NCBI RefSeq assembly: GCF_900142215.1
Contig: NZ_FRAC01000011.1
Coordinates: 186,001-250,000, forward strand
DNA: 64,000 nt
Reading direction: 5' to 3'
Source: Anaerocolumna jejuensis DSM 15929
Lineage (GTDB): Bacteria; Bacillota; Clostridia; Lachnospirales; Lachnospiraceae
Part shown: positions 9,279-17,844 of the stretch, piece by piece
Numbering within the stretch: the first letter of the stretch is position 1
Layout of the letters: each line of letters begins with the position of its first letter
Position numbers and translations under genes: made by a program
Notes under the pieces: generated by a model
What the model saw: only the letters and a program-made list of their open reading frames with translations
Told to the model about the DNA's origin: nothing
Databases searched by the model: none

Positions 9279-9848
9279 TTATTTCTCCATATAGTTATGA
9301 ATAAAGTTTTCAACATGCTGGCGTAATAGGGGCTCCAGTTTCTGCGTTTCTTCCTCCACTAAATGATATAGAAAAAAGGGAGAATATAATTCCATGGACA
9401 TTACTTCTGCATTTCCCTTCCGAAGCTTTCCCTGGTCTATTAATGATTGGAAAAGCTTTGTTTGGAACTGGATTGGCATATCTATGAATATATGCTTATA
9501 AACCTCAGCCATTTGCGGGTTTTTGAACATTTCCATTACCAGCATTCTGCGAAACATAGTAACCCAGGAATCCTTTGTTTGATACAAAAACATAGTTATA
9601 CACAAGTCTTCCAGAGCTTTCGGCGTATTTATCCGGGAAAAATCAAGCTCTTTGTATTTTTGCAGGAAACGCTCCTGGGATTCATCAACGATTGCATCAA
9701 AAATGGCCTGTTTATTTTTGAAATGCTTATAAAGCGCGCTGTTTTCAACACCAACTTCTTTTGCAATGCTGCGTACTGATACGCCAGCAAAACCATGAAC
9801 CGAGAAAAGCTTCATGGATTCCTGCATGATTCTTTCTTTAGTAGTCAA
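9279..9848 (-). CDS. TetR/AcrR-family repressor
   Basis: A 189-residue repressor. The N-terminal helix-turn-helix (about 8-50) reads GFAGVSVRSIAKEVGVENSA then LYKHFKNKQAIFDAIV, the TetR hallmark. The C-terminal ligand and dimer domain is helical. A 39-bp near-perfect palindrome lies 34 bases upstream of its start and is probably its own operator. The gene reads in the same direction as the small membrane protein downstream, so the pair is likely autoregulated. Confidence 0.9.
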   Translation of the reverse strand: MTTKERIMQESMKLFSVHGFAGVSVRSIAKEVGVENSALYKHFKNKQAIFDAIVDESQERFLQKYKELDFSRINTPKALEDLCITMFLYQTKDSWVTMFRRMLVMEMFKNPQMAEVYKHIFIDMPIQFQTKLFQSLIDQGKLRKGNAEVMSMELYSPFFLYHLVEEETQKLEPLLRQHVENFIHNYMEK

Positions 9849-9881
9849 TTTAAAATCACTCCTTATATGGATTCAATTTAG

Positions 9882-9920
9882 GTGAGCACTCGCTAACCAT
9901 TATAGTTAGCAAGTGCTCAC
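9882..9920. promoter_or_regulatory. TetR operator palindrome
   Basis: An inverted repeat GTGAGCACTCGCTAAC ... GTTAGCAAGTGCTCAC with one mismatch in 16 pairs, just upstream of the tetR-like gene. Size and position fit an autoregulatory TetR operator. Confidence 0.75.
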
Positions 9921-10092
9921 TTGTCAATTGGAAAGTTTATTTTTGGTGAGAACATATGATTTGTGTTGTAATCCCGGATATGAATTATGTCTTGATAGAG
10001 CGGTGTTTAAGGGGAAGCAAGTATAATTTTCGGTCAACTTACGGATAACGTTTAATTCAAAATGTGCACAAACAAAAATTGAAAAATATTAG

Positions 10093-10173
10093 TTGCAAAG
10101 GAAACTATCTGATGCTATAATGGTTGCACAGGAAACTAACTAATACTAGGATGCTTGTATAGGAAGCGAACTA
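10093..10173 (+). promoter_or_regulatory. marR promoter with three operator-like direct repeats
   Basis: Three copies of TTGCAnAGGAAACTA start at 10093, 10124 and 10155, an exact 31-bp period. The first supplies a -35 element (TTGCAA) 17 bases before TATAAT (10116-10121). The second begins just after the -10. The MarR protein encoded next is the obvious candidate to bind them. Confidence 0.7.
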
Positions 10174-10207
10174 ACACAACAAACTAATTACGGAAAGAGA
10201 GGTTTGT

Positions 10208-10672
10208 ATGGCAGAGAATATAGGAAAACTAAATGCAGCAATCTATCGGAATATGCAGAGCATATTCAATTATAAATTGAAAGATGTTTCGATTCGGAGC
10301 GGTCAACATGACTTTTTTTTAGTAATATCCCTTAATGAGGGGATTTCCCAAAAGAAGCTTAGTGAAATACTTTATGTAGGTAAGTCAACTACGGCAAAGG
10401 TAGTTAAAAATCTGATGTCAAATGACTATATCTATAAGGAAAAAGACATCCATGACAAACGGCTGGAACATCTGTATCTTACAGAGAAGGGAAAGCAAAT
10501 ATCCGCTCTGATTAATGATACTTTTCAAGAGGGTGTTGCTATTGCAACAAAAGGTATCTCCGGACAAGATGTGGAGCAAACCCTTGCTGTTTTGAAAAGA
10601 ATTTTAACAAATTTAGCGGAAGAAAAAGAGAAGCTGAGCTCTGAGCCGGACTTATCGGAGGATTTGTTATAA
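10208..10672 (+). CDS. MarR-family transcriptional regulator
   Basis: A 154-residue winged-helix regulator: dimer helices, then ISQKKLSEILYVGKSTTAKV as the recognition helix and a wing with KDIHDKRLEHLYLTEKG, the typical MarR D-x-R signature. GAGAGG precedes the start. It lies 110 bases ahead of an MFS exporter on the same strand, the standard arrangement of a drug-responsive MarR with its pump. Confidence 0.9.
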   Translation: MAENIGKLNAAIYRNMQSIFNYKLKDVSIRSGQHDFFLVISLNEGISQKKLSEILYVGKSTTAKVVKNLMSNDYIYKEKDIHDKRLEHLYLTEKGKQISALINDTFQEGVAIATKGISGQDVEQTLAVLKRILTNLAEEKEKLSSEPDLSEDLL

Positions 10673-10781
10673 ATACAATCCATTATGATAACTACTCCAA
10701 ATATTATCCAATAAACATGACATACTGACACCCGAATGAAGATTTTAAATAGAATTCAACGTAAAGATGAGGTAATAAAAT

Positions 10782-11942
10782 ATGAAGAACAGCCAACCAA
10801 TATGGACGAAAGGATTTATTCTGATAACAGTAGTTAATCTGCTGATTTTCTGCGGTTTTCAGATGCTTTTACCGACTCTTCCGATTTATATGAAGTCACT
10901 TGGCGGAACAAATGCTGCAATCGGCTGGATAGCCGGATTGTCGACCATAGCCTCTTTAATCGTTCGTCCTTTCTCTGGAACCGCACTGGACAAATTAGGC
11001 AGAAAGGGCGTACTTTTAAGCGGTATCCTTATAATCATGCTGGCTACTTTGGCATATATGTGCTTCCCTATTGTAGGAGTTATTCTTGCTGTCCGCCTGC
11101 TCCACGGTGTAGGATGGGGAATGGCCAGTACCGCCAGTAATACCGTAGCGACGGATGTAATACCAAAAGCACGGTTTGGAGAAGGAATGGGATTTTTCAG
11201 CCTTTCCACAAGCCTGGCAATGGCATTGGCTCCTGGAATCGGGCTTTTTATACTTGCCAGGTCCCACATTCAGGGACTGGTGCTTGTATCAATTGGGTTC
11301 GCAGCCATAGGGCTGATTATTTCCTTCTTTATTCCGTACAAAAAGGTGAAGGGAAAGGAAGTATCCGGAAAGGTAAGCCCATATGAGCGGACAGCAGTTA
11401 AACCCTCGATTGTTATGTTTTTTATTTGTGTTACCTATGGTTCCATTACCGGTTTTATAACCTTGTTTGCTATGGAATGCGGAATTGAAAATATTGGTAT
11501 ATTCTTTATGGTTTTTGCGTCTGCTATGGTTATTTCAAGACCGATTTTTGGAAAGCTGGTGGATAAGCTTGGATTTAATATTGCAGTGTATCCGGGGCTA
11601 ATTGCTTTAGCTGTTTCTATGGTCATACTCCAAGGTTCTTCGTCTTTGCTGTCATTTCTGATCGTGGCGTTTTTATATGGTGTTGGCTTTGGAGCACTTC
11701 AATCAAGCCTGCAGACGCTGTCAGTTATAAAAGCACCCAAGGAGCGGCTGGGAGCAGCAAATGCAACGTTCTTTACCGGATTTGACGGAGGCATTGGATT
11801 TGGGTCAATTCTTGCAGGAATTGTTTCTGCTTCGATGGGTTACAGCCGTATGTATTTAGTGTTTACAATATTCTTAATAGTCTCGGCTGTGCTTTACTTT
11901 TTCTTAATTGGAAAAAATACAAAGAATATAAAAACGGCATAA
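10782..11942 (+). CDS. MFS transporter, probable drug efflux
   Basis: A 386-residue major facilitator with about 12 membrane spans. The A-like loop motif GTALDKLGRKGVLLSG follows span 2, and a second copy, GKLVDKLGF, lies in the C-terminal half. The length and the neighbouring MarR regulator suggest export of toxic small molecules, but the substrate is unknown. The gene is followed by the ZTP riboswitch of the next unit. Confidence 0.85.
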   Translation: MKNSQPIWTKGFILITVVNLLIFCGFQMLLPTLPIYMKSLGGTNAAIGWIAGLSTIASLIVRPFSGTALDKLGRKGVLLSGILIIMLATLAYMCFPIVGVILAVRLLHGVGWGMASTASNTVATDVIPKARFGEGMGFFSLSTSLAMALAPGIGLFILARSHIQGLVLVSIGFAAIGLIISFFIPYKKVKGKEVSGKVSPYERTAVKPSIVMFFICVTYGSITGFITLFAMECGIENIGIFFMVFASAMVISRPIFGKLVDKLGFNIAVYPGLIALAVSMVILQGSSSLLSFLIVAFLYGVGFGALQSSLQTLSVIKAPKERLGAANATFFTGFDGGIGFGSILAGIVSASMGYSRMYLVFTIFLIVSAVLYFFLIGKNTKNIKTA

Positions 11943-12060
11943 TGATGCAATACAGGAAGGATTTATTCTTTGGACTTTTCAAATATTTATTTTGCAGATA
12001 CTGGAAAGACTTACTCTATAACTTGACATACTTGGAAAGAAGTGATAATTTCTTTATAGA

Positions 12061-12150
12061 TTATACGACTGACGGAAGTGGAATCAACCACATGAAGTAT
12101 AATAATAAAAGCCGACCGTCTGGGCGAGAGCCTGGATTGCCGGCTCTTTT
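12061..12150 (+). ncRNA. ZTP (pfl) riboswitch with intrinsic terminator
   Basis: The P1 arms TTATAC (12061-12066) and GTATAA (12097-12102) pair perfectly. They enclose the conserved GACTGACGGAAGTGG and the loop closed by GTGG/CCAC. The second domain GCCGACCGTCTGGGC (12111-12125) is the conserved 3' pseudoknot half. A terminator stem GAGCC...GGCTC (12128-12146) with TTTT follows at once. This is the pfl motif, which binds ZTP/ZMP and turns on genes when folate-dependent one-carbon transfer is short. The next gene, an AICAR transformylase, consumes ZMP, which fits. The 75-aa frame overlapping it (11942-12169) is not a gene. Confidence 0.9.
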
Positions 12151-12173
12151 ATTGTATAAAGGAGTGTAGTTAT

Positions 12174-13346
12174 ATGAAGGAATTATTATTGAAGTATGGA
12201 TGTAACCCACAGCAGAACCCGGCCAGAATTTATACGGTCAGCGGAGATTTGCCGCTTAAAATTCTTAATGGAAATCCAAGCTATATTAATCTTTTGGATG
12301 CACTGAACGGCTGGCAGCTTGTGAAGGAGTTAAAGGAAGCAACCGGGTTAGCGGCTGCTGCTTCCTTTAAGCATACCAGCCCTGCCGGGGCAGCAGTAGC
12401 AGTTCCGTTAACAGATGTTTTGATGAAGGAATATTTTGTACAAGAGGATAATTTGACTGATATCGCTGCTGCCTATATCAGGGCAAGAGGGGCGGACAGA
12501 ATGTCATCCTATGGGGACTTTGCTGCCCTGTCGGAGGAGTGTGATGTTCAGACAGCAAAATATTTAGCAGGTGAATTTTCCGATGGAATCATAGCACCCG
12601 CCTATTCAGGAGAAGCGTTGGAGCTGTTAAGGAATAAGCGTAAAGGTAATTATCTGATTATCCAAATGGAGCCGGATTATATTCCGGGGGAAAAAGAGAC
12701 GAGAGAGGTCTTTGGCATAACATTTGAGCAACAGCGCAATGATATTAAAATTACAGAAGCTTTATTGAATAATATACCAACCCAAAATAAGCTGATTCCC
12801 CAAGCAGCGAAAAGGGACCTTATGATCTCATTGATAATATTAAAATATACACAATCCAATTCCGTATGCTATGTAAAAGATGGCCAGGCAATCGGAATTG
12901 GGGCAGGGCAGCAGTCCAGAATTCATTGTACCAGACTGGCAGGAAATAAAGCAGATGCCTGGTTCTTAAGGCAGAACCCGAAGGTAACAGGCCTTCCTTT
13001 TAAAGAAAATTTGAAAAAAGCGGAAAAGGATAATGGGATTGACAGGTATATATCCGATGACTATATGGACATATTGGCAGATGGTATGTGGGAAACTATT
13101 TTTACGGAAAAACCGGAACCCTTCACCAGGGAAGAAAGGACAGAGTGGCTCAAAGGCTTAACCGGAGCAGCCTTAGGCTCGGATGCCTATTTTCCCTTTG
13201 GTGATAATATCGAACGTGCTGCTAAAAGCGGCGCTGCCTATATTGCACAACCAGGTGGCTCCATAAGAGATGCCGCTGTGATTGAGGCATGCGATAAATA
13301 TAATATTGCCATGGCATTTACAGGGCTGCGCCTGTTTTATCATTAA
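12174..13346 (+). CDS. Stand-alone AICAR (phosphoribosylaminoimidazolecarboxamide) formyltransferase
   Basis: A 390-residue enzyme made only of the transformylase half of PurH. It uses 10-formyltetrahydrofolate to formylate AICAR (ZMP) in the penultimate step of IMP synthesis. Diagnostic parts are AAAASFKHTSPAGAAVA, carrying the catalytic Lys-His pair, and the C-terminal QPGGSIRDAAVIEACDKYNI. The N-terminal IMP cyclohydrolase domain of classical bifunctional PurH is absent, so another protein must close the ring. GGAG precedes the start at the end of the ZTP riboswitch, giving direct control by its own substrate. Confidence 0.92.
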   Translation: MKELLLKYGCNPQQNPARIYTVSGDLPLKILNGNPSYINLLDALNGWQLVKELKEATGLAAAASFKHTSPAGAAVAVPLTDVLMKEYFVQEDNLTDIAAAYIRARGADRMSSYGDFAALSEECDVQTAKYLAGEFSDGIIAPAYSGEALELLRNKRKGNYLIIQMEPDYIPGEKETREVFGITFEQQRNDIKITEALLNNIPTQNKLIPQAAKRDLMISLIILKYTQSNSVCYVKDGQAIGIGAGQQSRIHCTRLAGNKADAWFLRQNPKVTGLPFKENLKKAEKDNGIDRYISDDYMDILADGMWETIFTEKPEPFTREERTEWLKGLTGAALGSDAYFPFGDNIERAAKSGAAYIAQPGGSIRDAAVIEACDKYNIAMAFTGLRLFYH

Positions 13347-13402
13347 AAGGAAGACTGGAATCATATAGTATGAAGGGGAATGAATTTGATTTCCGGCTCA
13401 TT

Positions 13403-14434
13403 TCATGACCTTTCATTCTGCTGCTTCCAATAATTTTGCAGCTGAGTATCCGTTAAGGCCATTACAAATTCCTTTTTTAACAGCAGGAATGCTTCCAGTT
13501 CATTTAGGATCTGAAACAGGATTGCCCTGTCTTCAAATTCCTCACGGCTGCCCGGGAGGGGGTCTGCCTTGAATTCTAATTTTATCTCCTGCAGCCTTTC
13601 CAGCAGAGCAAGGGCATTATTATATTCATGAAAGGTCCTGGTAATATGAGCAATGAAATCTGAAATTTTATGTGCCTGCCGGGGAACAGTACTGATGGAT
13701 GCAATGTGGGTACAGATTCTTTTTAGGATAGTGCCCTGGCTCTTTCTCATCTGCATATATTGGATATAGTATCTGGTATCGCTTAACAGGGTATTATTCA
13801 TATTTTCATAAGCTCTGGAAAGGGCCTCGTTCAGGTGGACTTCCAGAGGTTGAAAAAGCTGGACCTTTACGGGGGTCTTTCCGGGAGTCAAAAGAGCTGT
13901 GGAAATATTGCTTAAAATCAATTTCATATCTTCTTCAATCATAAGCTGATTCTGCTTTATAGCCAGCGTATTTCTTGGAATGTAAAGGTTAAGCAGAACT
14001 CCGATACCGGCTCCGATTATTAACAGGGACAGCTCATTTGAAATCCAGTAAAAGCTGACGGATTTTTCTATTAAAAAGTGAGTGGCCAAGACGGCATTCA
14101 TAGCGATACCATCTTCCAGCTTCATCAGATAACAGGCCCCCACAAAGACCAGCAGAAAAATACCAAAGGAAAAGGCGTGATATCCAAGAATGCTGAATAT
14201 CAGAAAAGCTGTTGCAACAGATAACAGAAAAGATAAAAACCGTTTTCCTGTAATAAGAATCGTTTCTTTCTTGGTGCTCTGTATACTTAAAAGTGTGATT
14301 ATTCCGGCGGAAGCACTGTAATGAAGTCCCAGTTTGTCTGCTGATAGTATGGCAATGCAGCTTCCGATGGCTATTTTAATTAACTGTATATAGTTAATCT
14401 TTTTTATCGAGTTTTTAGTAAAAAGTAGATTCAT
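13403..14434 (-). CDS. Aromatic acid exporter-like (ArAE/YgaE) membrane protein
   Basis: A 343-residue protein with about six membrane spans in the first half (GSCIAILSADKLGLHYSASA, then ITLLSIQSTKKETI) and a helical cytoplasmic tail. This fits the aromatic-acid-exporter-type family found singly in Firmicutes. Substrate unknown. The start at 14434 (MNLLFTKN) is chosen because AAAGGAG lies seven bases before it; the frame extends upstream only from a TTG that precedes that site. Confidence 0.75.
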   Translation of the reverse strand: MNLLFTKNSIKKINYIQLIKIAIGSCIAILSADKLGLHYSASAGIITLLSIQSTKKETILITGKRFLSFLLSVATAFLIFSILGYHAFSFGIFLLVFVGACYLMKLEDGIAMNAVLATHFLIEKSVSFYWISNELSLLIIGAGIGVLLNLYIPRNTLAIKQNQLMIEEDMKLILSNISTALLTPGKTPVKVQLFQPLEVHLNEALSRAYENMNNTLLSDTRYYIQYMQMRKSQGTILKRICTHIASISTVPRQAHKISDFIAHITRTFHEYNNALALLERLQEIKLEFKADPLPGSREEFEDRAILFQILNELEAFLLLKKEFVMALTDTQLQNYWKQQNERS

Positions 14435-14632
14435 AGAGGACTCCTTTCTTTTCAAGTATTTCCCTCCAAATGTTTCGGCAGCTGTGAATAGGCGCTGGAT
14501 TATTCAAATACCTTTTCCTAAATCACAGAAAGTAATATAAATATACTAAATCAGAATCAAAAGTTATTCAATAGCAGATTCAGATTCCGCAAAATGACAT
14601 ATGATAGTATAAAAATTAATTTGAGGATATGA

Positions 14633-15910
14633 ATGTATATTCACATAGTACAGCCTGGTGATACCATTACCACCATAGCGGACAGTTATGGGGTGTCTCC
14701 AGAAAGGATAGCAGCAGAAAATGATATTTAAAATCCCTATAAACTGGCAATAGGAGAAGCCCTTGTGATTTTACAGCCAGACAAGACCTATAACGTACAA
14801 AAGGGGGACACTCTGGAGAGTATTGCAAAATCCCAGGGGATAGATGTTATGGAGCTGCTGAGAAATAATCCGAATACTTCAAACAGAGAGCTTTATACAG
14901 GGGAGGAGTTAGTTATAAGTTATGCTGACAAAAGAACGGCAGCCGTTAGAACAAATGGGTTTGCGTATCCCTTTATCGATAGAAGGACTCTTGAAAAAAC
15001 CTTACCCTATTTGACTTACCTGACGATTTACTCTTACCGGATTACAGAGAATGGCGGCCTGACAGAGGTTGATGATTCAGAAATTATACAGATGGCCAGA
15101 GCATATAGAGTGGCGCCAATTATGTTCATAACGGCATCCAATGAAGGAAGCAGCGTCAACACGGATATAGCGCATACCTTAATCAGCAATATGGAAATAC
15201 AGACTGCATTTATTAATAATATCCTGGCTAATCTTCATGGGAAAGGGTACTATGGAATAAATATTGATACGCCCTTTGTCCAGCCCCAGGATAGGCAGGC
15301 CTATGTGAAATTCATAGCCAATATAACAGAACGTCTGAACAGCGAGGGCTTTTTCGTAACAGTAACGATAGCACCCAGTACCTTTGAAGTGTCAACAGGA
15401 ATCATATATGAAGGCATTGATTATACTGGCCTGAGCCAGGCTGCAAATAACGTATTATACCAGCTGACATATGTATGGAGATATCCTCACAGCCTTCCTA
15501 TAAGTATATTGCCTTTTGATGCAATTATTCAAACACTGGATAAGGCCCTGAGGCTGATATCACCGGAAAAATTTGTTCTGGGTTTTTCAAATGTCGGTTA
15601 CCTTTGGGAATTCCCCTTTTTTTCAGCTATAATCAATGTGAATTTTATTAATTATAATTCGGCAATTGAGTTGGCCAATGATACCGGTTCCAGTATTCTG
15701 TTTAATGAGCCATCCCGTTCCTCTTATTTTCAGTTTATAGATAGTGGACTAGAGTATATGACATGGTTAAAAGATATACGGGCCCTGTATCCAATGCTGG
15801 AGTATGCGCAAAGCAATGAAATACAGGGTATATCCCTATGGAATATAATGTACTTCATAACAAATACCTGGCTTGTGATCAATGCCCTCTATGTGATTGA
15901 AAAAATTTAG
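14633..15910 (+). pseudogene. LysM-GH18 spore-hydrolase-like gene with an in-frame stop
   Basis: From ATG 14633 (GAGG ahead) the frame reads YIHIVQPGDTITTIADSYG..., a first LysM repeat. TAA (14729-14731) interrupts it at codon 33, in the context NDI*NPYKLAIGE. The frame then stays open through a second LysM (YNVQKGDTLESIAKSQGI) and a GH18-like barrel to 15910, the layout of YaaH/SleL cortex-lytic enzymes. In the barrel the catalytic motif is GYYGINIDTP, with proline where the family has the acid glutamate. Both defects argue for a decaying gene. A GTG at 14765 could give a shortened protein with one LysM, but no ribosome binding site is evident. Confidence 0.75.
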
Positions 15911-15922
15911 CTGGCTGAATTG

Positions 15923-15962
15923 AAAGCCGCTGCACCATCCGGGGGTGTGCAGCGGCTTTTGC
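15923..15962 (+). terminator. Rho-independent terminator
   Basis: A strong stem AAAGCCGCTGCAC / GTGCAGCGGCTTTT follows the LysM-GH18 gene by 13 bases. Confidence 0.85.
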
Positions 15963-16081
15963 AATGATAAGCTTGTATGGAAAACGAGGAGTTACCGGGA
16001 CCTTAAAGGAAATTGGAATATTGCGTATAACCGTTTAAAATGATAAGATAAGATTTAGAATGCTGTTAAGCGGGGTGAAAG

Positions 16082-17317
16082 ATGGAAATTCATGATGGAA
16101 ATTTAAACAAAACAAAGAAAAATTCCTATATCGGGCTGAAATTCATATCCTTTTTTTCTATTGCACTATTCCTATTGTGTTTCTTTACAATGCTAATTAA
16201 GATTGGGGTGGAATATGCAGCAGACATCAGTACATTAAGAGCTTTTTTACATGGTCTGATTTATGTTCCATTGTTGATAGGAACCTTAGCAATTCATATC
16301 ATTGTCAGAAGAAAATTAAGGCTGGGTTTTTCAGATAGAATAAAGGTCAGAACCGGAAAGCAAAAGACCTTTCATATTATAGTAAAGGCAATTGCAATAG
16401 CAGCCGGAGCTTTTCTTTTGATTTTGGTGATGATTCCCTATGTCGCACTGCCTATGTATATGAACCGCCATATTAATTATCGCGGATTCGCAACTTCCAA
16501 TTTCCCGTTGCAGGATATTTATCAGGCGGAGGATTATGATCTGAATGAAAAACAAATGTATTTAAAGACTGATGATGGTCTGAAGGTGTGGGCATCGGAA
16601 ATATATACGGACCATCCGAAGGCAGTTATTATTTATTTAAGTGGTATCGTCCAGCCATCGGTTACATATTATTACGGCCATGCAAAATATATGCAGGAAC
16701 AGGGGTATTCATCCATACTGCTTGAAGTCCGGGGGCATGGAAAAAGTGACGGCAGCAGGATATGCCTGGGCTATGATGAAGTGAAGGATGTAAAGGCGGT
16801 TGTGGATTTCATAAAAAGGGAAGAAAAATATAAAAATGTACCGATAGTGGTACAGGGTGCATCTATGGGCGGAGCGATTGCAGTAAATGCATTCGGGCAG
16901 TTAAAGGATATTGATGCCCTGATTGCTTTGTCGGCATATTCCAGCTTTGAAGATGTTGTGCTGGATGAGCTAAAGGGCCTTGGAGTACCGGAGTTCATAA
17001 GGTCCATTGAAAAACCACTCCTCATATCCTCATTAAAGCTGGTATATGGCAGTGATAATGTAAAATATAGGAAGCCTGTAGAGCAGATTAAAAATGCCAA
17101 TGGCAGACCTGCCCTTTTAATTGCCTGTGAAGGGGATACGGAAGTACCCCCTGCCAGTATGCATAGGCTGAAAAAGGCTTATCCTGAGGCGGAAAGCTGG
17201 CTGCGTGATTCCTTTGAGCATTTCATTGTGAAGGATTATAATTTCAAAAATGTGGGGGAAGATGAAGAATACTGCAGTAAAATTCTTGGGTTCTTAAATG
17301 AGGTACAAAATAAATAG
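16082..17317 (+). CDS. Membrane-anchored alpha/beta hydrolase
   Basis: A 411-residue protein. Three hydrophobic segments (about 20-45, 52-75 and 100-128) precede an alpha/beta hydrolase domain. The nucleophile elbow is GASMGG, the acid is probably in CEGDTEVP and the histidine in FEHFIV, near the C-terminus in the usual order. EVRGHGKSDG is the conserved loop before the lid. The catalytic domain probably faces the outside, since an odd number of spans precedes it. The substrate is unknown; esterase or peptidase activity would fit the family. GGGGTG precedes the ATG. Confidence 0.8.
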   Translation: MEIHDGNLNKTKKNSYIGLKFISFFSIALFLLCFFTMLIKIGVEYAADISTLRAFLHGLIYVPLLIGTLAIHIIVRRKLRLGFSDRIKVRTGKQKTFHIIVKAIAIAAGAFLLILVMIPYVALPMYMNRHINYRGFATSNFPLQDIYQAEDYDLNEKQMYLKTDDGLKVWASEIYTDHPKAVIIYLSGIVQPSVTYYYGHAKYMQEQGYSSILLEVRGHGKSDGSRICLGYDEVKDVKAVVDFIKREEKYKNVPIVVQGASMGGAIAVNAFGQLKDIDALIALSAYSSFEDVVLDELKGLGVPEFIRSIEKPLLISSLKLVYGSDNVKYRKPVEQIKNANGRPALLIACEGDTEVPPASMHRLKKAYPEAESWLRDSFEHFIVKDYNFKNVGEDEEYCSKILGFLNEVQNK

Positions 17318-17375
17318 TCTTTTTCATTCCAAAAATATAAATTAATTCGGGGATTAGAATTTCAGGCTTATTGAA

Positions 17376-17450
17376 TGTATATTGGGAGTATAAAAATACA
17401 CTCAGCTCCGTGAAAGTCGCTTCGTTGCATTTTTATACTCCCAATATACA
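17376..17450. repeat. 22-bp perfect inverted repeat (foldback)
   Basis: Arms TGTATATTGGGAGTATAAAA plus AT (17376-17397) and its exact complement (17429-17450) flank a 31-nt loop. It could terminate transcription of the hydrolase or be a small foldback element. No T tract follows. Confidence 0.8.
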
Positions 17451-17536
17451 TAGGTGAAAGTTGAGATTAGCTTATGGCATTCAGATTAAGATTTATATAG
17501 AAAGCTTCCCCTTCTCCGTTAAGGAAATGGGGAAGG

Positions 17537-17776
17537 CTAAGAAGTTGGAAAGGTCAGGAAGTTAAAAAGGTCAGGAAGTTGGAAGGGTCAAGAAGTTGAG
17601 AATGGCCAAGAAGTTTGGAAGTTCAAGAAGTTGCAAGGGTCAAGAAGTTGGGAATGGCCAAGAAGTTTGGAAGGTCAAGAAGTTGGAAGGGTCAGGAAGT
17701 TGAAAAGGTAAAGAAGTTTGGAAGTTCAAGAAGTTGGAAGGTCCAAGAAGTTGGGAAGGTTAAGTAGTTGGAAAGC
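17537..17776. repeat. 17-bp minisatellite, about 14 units
   Basis: About 14 imperfect head-to-tail units of GGTCAAGAAGTTGGAAG (16-18 bp each) fill 240 bases between convergent genes. Every unit keeps an AAGAAGTT or AGGAAGTT core. No open frame on either strand looks real. Confidence 0.85.
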
Positions 17777-17779
17777 TGA

Positions 17780-17836
17780 GGGTGTCTCAAAAGTCATTAT
17801 CCCAATCATGGGAATAAGGGGACTTTTGGGACACCT
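17780..17836. terminator. Bidirectional terminator between convergent genes
   Basis: An outer stem GGGTGTCTCAAAAGT / ACTTTTGGGACACC encloses an inner TTATCCC/GGGAATAA stem, with a T run after it. It closes both the hydrolase and the ABC-permease transcripts. The outer stem matches that of the terminator at 4058. Confidence 0.7.
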
Positions 17837-17844
17837 TCCATTTT

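Noticed and set aside
11942..12169. 75-aa open frame after the MFS gene
   Set aside because: It overlaps the ZTP riboswitch and its terminator, and has no ribosome binding site of its own.
17537..17776. CRISPR array
   Set aside because: The units are contiguous 16-18 bp repeats without spacers, so it is a minisatellite.
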